This document shows positions 58,564-64,000 of a stretch of DNA of 64,000 nucleotides, piece by piece; position 1 is the first letter of the stretch; every line of letters starts with the position of its first letter. The stretch lies in contig NC_066599.1 of NCBI RefSeq assembly GCF_905475345.1, positions 1,996,501 through 2,060,500 of the forward strand, written 5' to 3'. A model generated the notes under the pieces. That model was not told the DNA's origin, did not search any database, and saw nothing but the letters and a program-made list of their open reading frames with translations. Made by a program: the position numbers and the translations under genes. The DNA is from Vespula vulgaris (taxonomy: Eukaryota > Arthropoda > Insecta > Hymenoptera > Vespidae).

Positions 58564-60189
58564 TTTTGTTTCTCTCGTTTTCTTTTTGTGTCTTTTTTTT
58601 GCTCTCTTGTCTGGTTTCTTTTTCTAAGACCAATAACCTTTCTCATAAGTACATACTCTTAAATTTGTTCAACCCGGACAACAACAATAATAATAATAAT
58701 AATAGTAATAATAATAGCAACAACAACACCGTGTAAGCATCTTCGTAATAGTAGAACGAACGAATGTCTGTGTGTTGCGTAAATATGGTAACATTGTACA
58801 ATTACCCTTTGCACTTTTGCAAACGCGGAGAATCTCACTTTCGCTACCGTAAACGCGCCGTTCCCATTTGGTCCATTCTCGTATGTATATGTGTGTACGT
58901 ATGTATGCATGTATATAATACGATTCTTATTTAACTCCCGACGTCGTTTCTTTTTTTCTTCTTCTTCTTCTCTCTTTTTTCCTTTTCTTTTTTCTCGGAT
59001 AAAGTCAAATCGAAAGAAGGATCCTTTATTTCGAAATTCGAACGAGAAACGATGTACGATTTTCAAGTTGCCAAGTTGCGTACGTATTTCTTTCGTACAG
59101 AAAGTTTTATTAAGGGGGAAACATTGAAATAGTTTTTAGTAAACGTTGGTCCGAATTCGCTAAGTGTGCTTTCGTGCTCGGAGGAATATAAAAAGAAGAG
59201 AGAAAAGAAAAGCAAAAAGAAAAGGAAGAAGAAAAAACAACAAAAAATAATCAAAGATATGAATCGTGATTATATAAACGAATGCGAGTATACTCGAAAT
59301 TAATATTGTCGCGGGAGCGCGTGTAAAAACGTAAGACACAAACACAGAAACACGTACGCACACTGACACGAGAATACTCGAAACGCGAGACACGGGTCCT
59401 CCCAACGTTTCGATCTTATCGTGAGATATATAACGGCGCCATTCAAGAGAGAGAAAGAGTGCTCCTGATATCGAGAGAAAAAGCTCGGAGTCAGAAATAG
59501 TTGGAAGACCCTTTAAAAAAGATTCTCTCACGCGTTCTTTTCATTTTCTCTTCGTAATCTCCATCCCCTACCTCCCTTCCTTAGCTCTACTCTCTTTTTT
59601 ATAAAATAGAGTTATCGTTAAATAAATATTATCTATATCTTCAAATACATATCTTCGAGTAAATATTACGATATTTTGTTTCGTTTTCTTTTCTATACGT
59701 ATATAGGATTAACACGTGATTGTTTTTATAAAAGAAAATTCTACTAGAGAAACATTTTGATTCGGTTGAAATAATGTCAAATAATAATACATCTCGCTCG
59801 GCGCTTAACGAACGAGCAGAGATGATTTGAAACGGGAAATAAAATTTAATCGAAAAATAATTTGCGAACGGAAGATGAAGAAAAAAAAAAGAAGATATAC
59901 GACGTACGAATCTCGACTATGTGATAGATCTAAACGGGACTATTTCTAGATCTCAAAGGGAATCGACTCGTGAAAAATAAAAAGAGTAAGAGTTAAGCGC
60001 GCCTGGAGATTCGGAAATATTTAAAATAATTTAGCTCGTGCGCGGGCGCGCGACTCTTCGGGATAAGAAACGAGAGACGCTCATTAGCATACTAACGACT
60101 GCCTCGAATTCTCTGCGTAACATCGAGAAAGAGAGGAGAAGAGAACCTTCCTCCCTCCCTCCTCCCCTTTCTCCCTCCTCTTTCCACAG

Positions 60190-60394
60190 TATCGTTTCTT
60201 CGGCCACGTTATCCCTTCTCTTTGGGAAGATGCGCGCTCCGGATCTTTCCCTCGAACTTCTTCCATTTTTGGTGCCACGAGGAACGCGACTCCCGTTCTC
60301 CAAATATACGAAAGACAGAAAATATGATCCTACCTTGGATCCTCTTCAACAGGCTCGAAATATTTATTACGCGAATCGAAATAATCCCAAGTAA
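60190..60394 (+). CDS. possible cryptic/alternative exon in the knirps-family intron (unrecognised)
   Basis: A long C/T tract ends TTTCCACAG at 60187-60189, a strong acceptor. The sequence after it is open in two phases. One contains an ATG at 60230 and a balanced 54-residue frame (MRAPDLSLELLPFLVPRG..., ending NRNNPK) to the TAA at 60392-60394. The phase that would join the knirps-family exon (phase 0) reads YRFFGHVIPSLWED... to a TGA near 60336. Either could give a truncated alternative transcript. No homology is recognised and no polyadenylation signal was seen. Confidence 0.15.
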
Positions 60395-60882
60395 TTCATG
60401 TTATATTTTTCGTATTACATTTTTTTTGTTCTTTTTTTTTTTTTAATTATTATTATTAAAAATTAATCTTAATTTCCCGAAAGTTTTTCCTTAGAATTGA
60501 CTCAAGAATTAAATGTTTTTTTTTTCTACAAGATTAATTAATTAATTACAAAAAAAAAGAAAGGAAAAAAAAGGATGAGTAAAAAGTAAAGAAGGAGAAC
60601 GATGCGTCCCTGTTTCGAGACCGAATGTCGTCGTTTTCGGGTGGCGTCCGAATTCCACGTTCGTCGTCGTCTCTCTGTTTCTCCCTCTCTCTCTCTCTTT
60701 CTCTCCTTCCTTTTATTTCTCACAAGCGTTAAAATAAACGAAAGCCAGGTCGTCCGAAGGCCGAAAGAGCGAAAAGAGTGAGAGAAGAAGAGGCAAGGCA
60801 GGGTTCGTTTGAATATTTACGTGAACGAAGAGCCCTGCACCAATTCGCAAAAGAATCATTCTCCTTCTCTTTTTTTCTTACA

Positions 60883-60888
<6 letters not shown>

Positions 60889-60940
<52 letters not shown>
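60889..60940. repeat. (CT)n array
   Basis: CT run of about 50 bases followed by a CA-rich segment. It creates the middle of a long but unconvincing frame (60778-61635). Confidence 0.95.
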
Positions 60941-60942
<2 letters not shown>

Positions 60943-61237
60943 CACATACACGCACAAACACAGATTCGAAATCGCGTTTATCATGCAAATAGAGGAGAGC
61001 CCGTCCATTGTTTTTCGTGGTGCGAATTATGCAGGAGACTCAAAATTTGTCGGCTCTCTACCTCTACCTCTACTTCTCTCTCTTGCTTGGTCGTAAAAAA
61101 AAAGAGAAAAAGAAAAAGAGGAAAAAAAGAAAATAAAAAAGGCAGGCGTGATTCAGAGGGAGCTTCGGTTATTCATCGTTCGACAATGAGGCCGCGACTC
61201 TTTTCCTTCGAGGACGTCAAAAGATGCTACAAAAGGC

Positions 61238-61300
61238 TTTCGTTCGTTCGTTCGTTCGTTCGTTCGTTCATTCGTTCGTTCGTTCGTTCGTTCGTTCGTT
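61238..61300. repeat. (TTCG)n repeat, ~60 bp
   Basis: Near-perfect TTCG array with one TTCA. All frames give Ser-Phe-Val-Arg-type repeats. Confidence 0.95.
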
Positions 61301-61914
61301 GTTGTTGCAAAATAACGGCATGGCCCAAAACGTTTTCACGCGAGCATAGAGAGAAAGACAGAGAGAGTTCTCTCCATAGAATGAAAGCGCATTTTGTTTC
61401 GGCACTTCGAAGCTCCCGTAAATTCGACGTGGTACTGACATTTCCGGCGCGACGATTCGAAAAGGCACTTAGTTACTGGAACGCGAAACTTCCGCCGACG
61501 AGAGTCGACTTTTACGATCTACCAAGTGAAATTATAATGTATTCGAATCGTTCACCGATTTCTTCTGGTTCTTTCCTTTTTCTTTTTTCGTGCGACAATT
61601 TCTTTTTCTTTTCTTTTTTTTTCTTCTTTTTTTAACTCTTCAAAGAAATCCGTATCCATATCCATCGTTACATAGTATTTGTTTGATAAGATAAAACGTT
61701 AGTATGGCTTACTAAATAATTTATTCTACTAAAAAGATACGTCTACCGTGAAATATTCAAATGAGATAGAAAAAAGAAGATAAAAAAAAAGGAAGAAAAA
61801 GAAAATAGAATCAAATCTCTTTCTCTGGTAGTTTCTATTAATTTTCAAAGATCGTATCGTACTTCGAATCCGAATACTATTCGCGAATACCAACTTACGT
61901 TCGAAAATACCTTT

Positions 61915-61958
<44 letters not shown>

Positions 61959-61962
61959 GATC
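61915..61962. repeat. (GATA)n repeat
   Basis: GATA array with one AATA interruption, running into GATCGATCGAT; a cluster of GATA-factor core words. Confidence 0.95.
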
Positions 61963-62463
61963 GATCGATTGGATTTTTTTAAAGAGGAACAAGGCGACGC
62001 ACTTGGAACGGCACAAACCGGCAATTTCCTCGAGTCCGATTAGAAATTCTCGTCACGATCGACAGATTAGTCGACCGGTTCGTTCTTTCCTCTGTTTTTT
62101 TTTTCTTCTTCTCTTGACTTCTTACCTTCCTCTCCCCTCTCTCTTTTTTTTCTTCTGTCTCTATTTCTATCTCTATTTCTATCTTTACCTCTATCTCTAT
62201 CTCTATCTGTATCTCTCTCTATCATATGTATATGTTTTTCATTCGAAATACGCGTTCGCGTTGCTTTCTCGGTCACCTTCTCGTAAAAATATATCGACTT
62301 TACACCAAGAGTCTCGTTTCTTCGTTGCAAATGGAAGGACAATCCGGTAGGTCGCTTTAATGTCCACCTTCTCAAAGAATTCGGTCTACCAATCGTTCAC
62401 CATTCCTTCGAAACGAGCTAACACACTCTCATGAGCACCAAACTTGTCGTGGTAGTTGTCCTA

Positions 62464-62465
<2 letters not shown>

Positions 62466-62496
<31 letters not shown>

Positions 62497-62500
62497 GTTG
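62466..62500. repeat. (GTC)n trinucleotide repeat
   Basis: GTC/TCG run of about 35 bases; gives poly-Val in one frame. A smaller related run is at 10481-10501. Confidence 0.95.
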
Positions 62501-63224
62501 TGAATCGTACTTGCTCTATCGATTCGAGAGCCAATTTCAAAAGATTACGCAAACTTTCAGGGAACGTCGAGCGCCGTCAAGCTTATACTTTGCTTTCGTA
62601 TGTAGACAGAAAAAGAAAGAAATATACATATATATATATATAAAGATCGTGCTAAATTTTCTTGTTTCACTTTTTCAAGAAATCTCTGCGGTGTCAAAAA
62701 TGGATATCAGTTCTAACGAAATTAAAAGAACATGTATATATATCCCTTTTAACAGATACGAATAGATATTCTAATACTTCGAATGCGATAAAATATAAAT
62801 GGAGACAAATTCTTACCTACTTATTTTCGAAAAAAAAAAAATGAAAGGAAGAGAGAAAGAAAGAGAAAGAAAAATCATGTGTAGTCAAGGAGTGGGATAA
62901 AAATGGGGAAAGAGATGAGAAAAAAAGAGGAAAAAAAATAAAAAAGACAGAGAGAAAGAGAAAAAGAGAGAGAGTGTGAGATGGTAAGAAGTCGCAAAGT
63001 CGGCAAATAGCCAAGGGGAAGGTCGGTCCGGTCGAAGATGGCAGGCGGGATAAGTCCTCTCTGATGAGTGTACTCGCGCTAAGAGCGCCGTAAACTCGAT
63101 TATGGACCCAATCTCTTCGCGATATCTTTCCCCGTACAATTAGCTCTCTCATAAAGTGACATTAGCTCGGGTATAAGGTGGCGCGTGTTAACACACGACA
63201 AGAATCCAAGAGTAGTTCTCTTTT

Positions 63225-63259
<35 letters not shown>

Positions 63260-63398
63260 TTTTTCTCTCTTTCTCTTTCTTTCTCTCTCTTTCTTTTTCC
63301 TGCACGTTTCTTTCTACGGCACAGCACTGCAAGGCGGTTTAGTTACCAACTTCGTGGTGCGACGCGCTTCTTAACTGCCGCTATTACGTTCCCTAATT

Positions 63399-63419
63399 GC
63401 CGGCCATTTAAATGCCGGC
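63399..63419. other. 21-bp near-perfect dyad GCCGGC-CATTTAAATG-CCGGC
   Basis: A perfect inner palindrome, CATTTAAATG, is bracketed by GCCGG/CCGGC arms with one unpaired C. It sits in a CpG-richer, repeat-free block (63320-63530) that resembles conserved regulatory sequence. Confidence 0.55.
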
Positions 63420-64000
63420 GCTGCAAATAGATTCCACGATAGGGACCGACCAACAGCGCCGGATATATCTCGCAAAGTGGAATCGGAATAATCCGATCCG
63501 GTAATGCACGGTATATATCGTTGAAATCCTTAGAATCGAATCCAATCGAATCGACTTTTTTTCCTCTCTTTTCTCCTATTTTCTTTCCTTTTTTTTTTAT
63601 TTGCTTTTACGATTAAAAGAAAACAAAAAATGTGAGAAGAAAAGAAAAGAAAATGGACAGATCTGTTATGTAGGATTTTTACTTTTCAGACGATCGTTGT
63701 CCCTTCCAAATCTTTTTTCTTTTTTTTTTCTTTCTTTTTTTCTTTCTCTCTCTCTCTTTCTATCTGTCTGTCTCTGTGTTCTTTTAAAAGCAGCTAAAGA
63801 AGTCACTTTCGCTGCGCTAGAGCAACGAACATTTATGGTTGTCACGTACTAGCGCGTTCTCGATCAGTACGGAAGATCGGACACCAAGACGAATTTGGCG
63901 ACACGAGAAACGTTAAGACTTTAGAGACACCGAGAAGGAAAACGCGTACTATCACATAGATCGTATAAATTGTTTTGGATTTACGAGCCTGCTTTGGCGG

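Larger units (their letters stand above)
56596..64000 (+). other. long intron of the knirps-family gene (continues past window end)
   Basis: No sequence encoding the second zinc finger (expected SFFGR... and CKACRL-type residues) was found by reading this stretch in the + frames, so the intron exceeds 7.4 kb. It contains a MITE-like element (56789-57137), an AT array, GA/CT tracts, (TTC)n at 58311-58394, a possible cryptic exon (60190-60394), TTCG, GATA and GTC repeats, and a CpG-richer block at 63320-63530. Large introns are known for Drosophila knirps-like, which is much longer than knirps because of its introns. Confidence 0.75.

Noticed and set aside
60778..61635. 285-codon ORF, the longest in the window
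   Set aside because: It starts at a non-ATG codon, runs through (CT)n, A/G filler and the (TTCG)n array, and ends in poly-Phe. No domain is recognisable and composition changes with each repeat.
1..64000. tRNA, rRNA, known microRNA or CRISPR array
   Set aside because: No A-box/B-box pair with a cloverleaf, no rRNA-like conserved block, no familiar mature miRNA sequence and no spaced direct repeats were seen by eye. A tRNAscan or Rfam search would be decisive.

Overview
The window looks like nuclear DNA of an insect, most likely a hymenopteran (bee, wasp or ant). It is AT-rich yet CpG is not depleted (TCGA, GATCG and TTCG strings are everywhere). It is crowded with simple repeats ((CT)n/(GA)n, (TTC)n, (AT)n, TTCG, GGAC and GATA tetramers), and it holds a split gene with GT-AG introns. 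No bacterial operons, rRNA, tRNA or CRISPR arrays were seen. The species assignment is inference from composition and gene family only.

Only one coding exon can be assigned with confidence: 56518-56595 on the + strand. It encodes the first 26 residues of a knirps-family (NR0A) orphan nuclear receptor. It starts at the family's usual N-terminus (MNQ), contains the complete first C4 zinc finger and ends at CEGCK with a consensus donor. The second zinc finger was not found in the remaining 7.4 kb, so the next coding exon lies beyond the window and the intron is longer than 7.4 kb. Because the ATG sits directly on a splice acceptor, the 5'UTR must come from one or more exons upstream.

Layout: 1-18.5 kb is gene-poor, with microsatellites and two local tandem duplications (2892-3262 and 8925-9750). 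18.5-23.5 kb holds a recursive-splice-like site (18519/18520), the best TATA+Inr core-promoter candidate (21992-22027), a CT-tract/GTAAGT site (22693) and a CpG-richer block. 23.5-45 kb is a long non-coding stretch with enhancer-like CpG-richer islands, a perfect DR1 nuclear-receptor element, a second recursive-splice-like site (33037/33038), another tandem duplication and two good first-exon donors (44120 and 45005). 45-56.5 kb has a coding-like frame at 50614-50763, a minisatellite of about 125 bp (54117-54525) and a small ORF with a glutamate run. 56.5-64 kb is the knirps-family exon and its intron, which holds a MITE-like inverted-repeat element and a possible cryptic exon at 60190-60394.

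The most coherent reading is a developmental transcription-factor locus: a small conserved DNA-binding-domain exon inside very large introns full of putative cis-regulatory sequence. No multi-gene system or unusual biochemical pathway could be supported.
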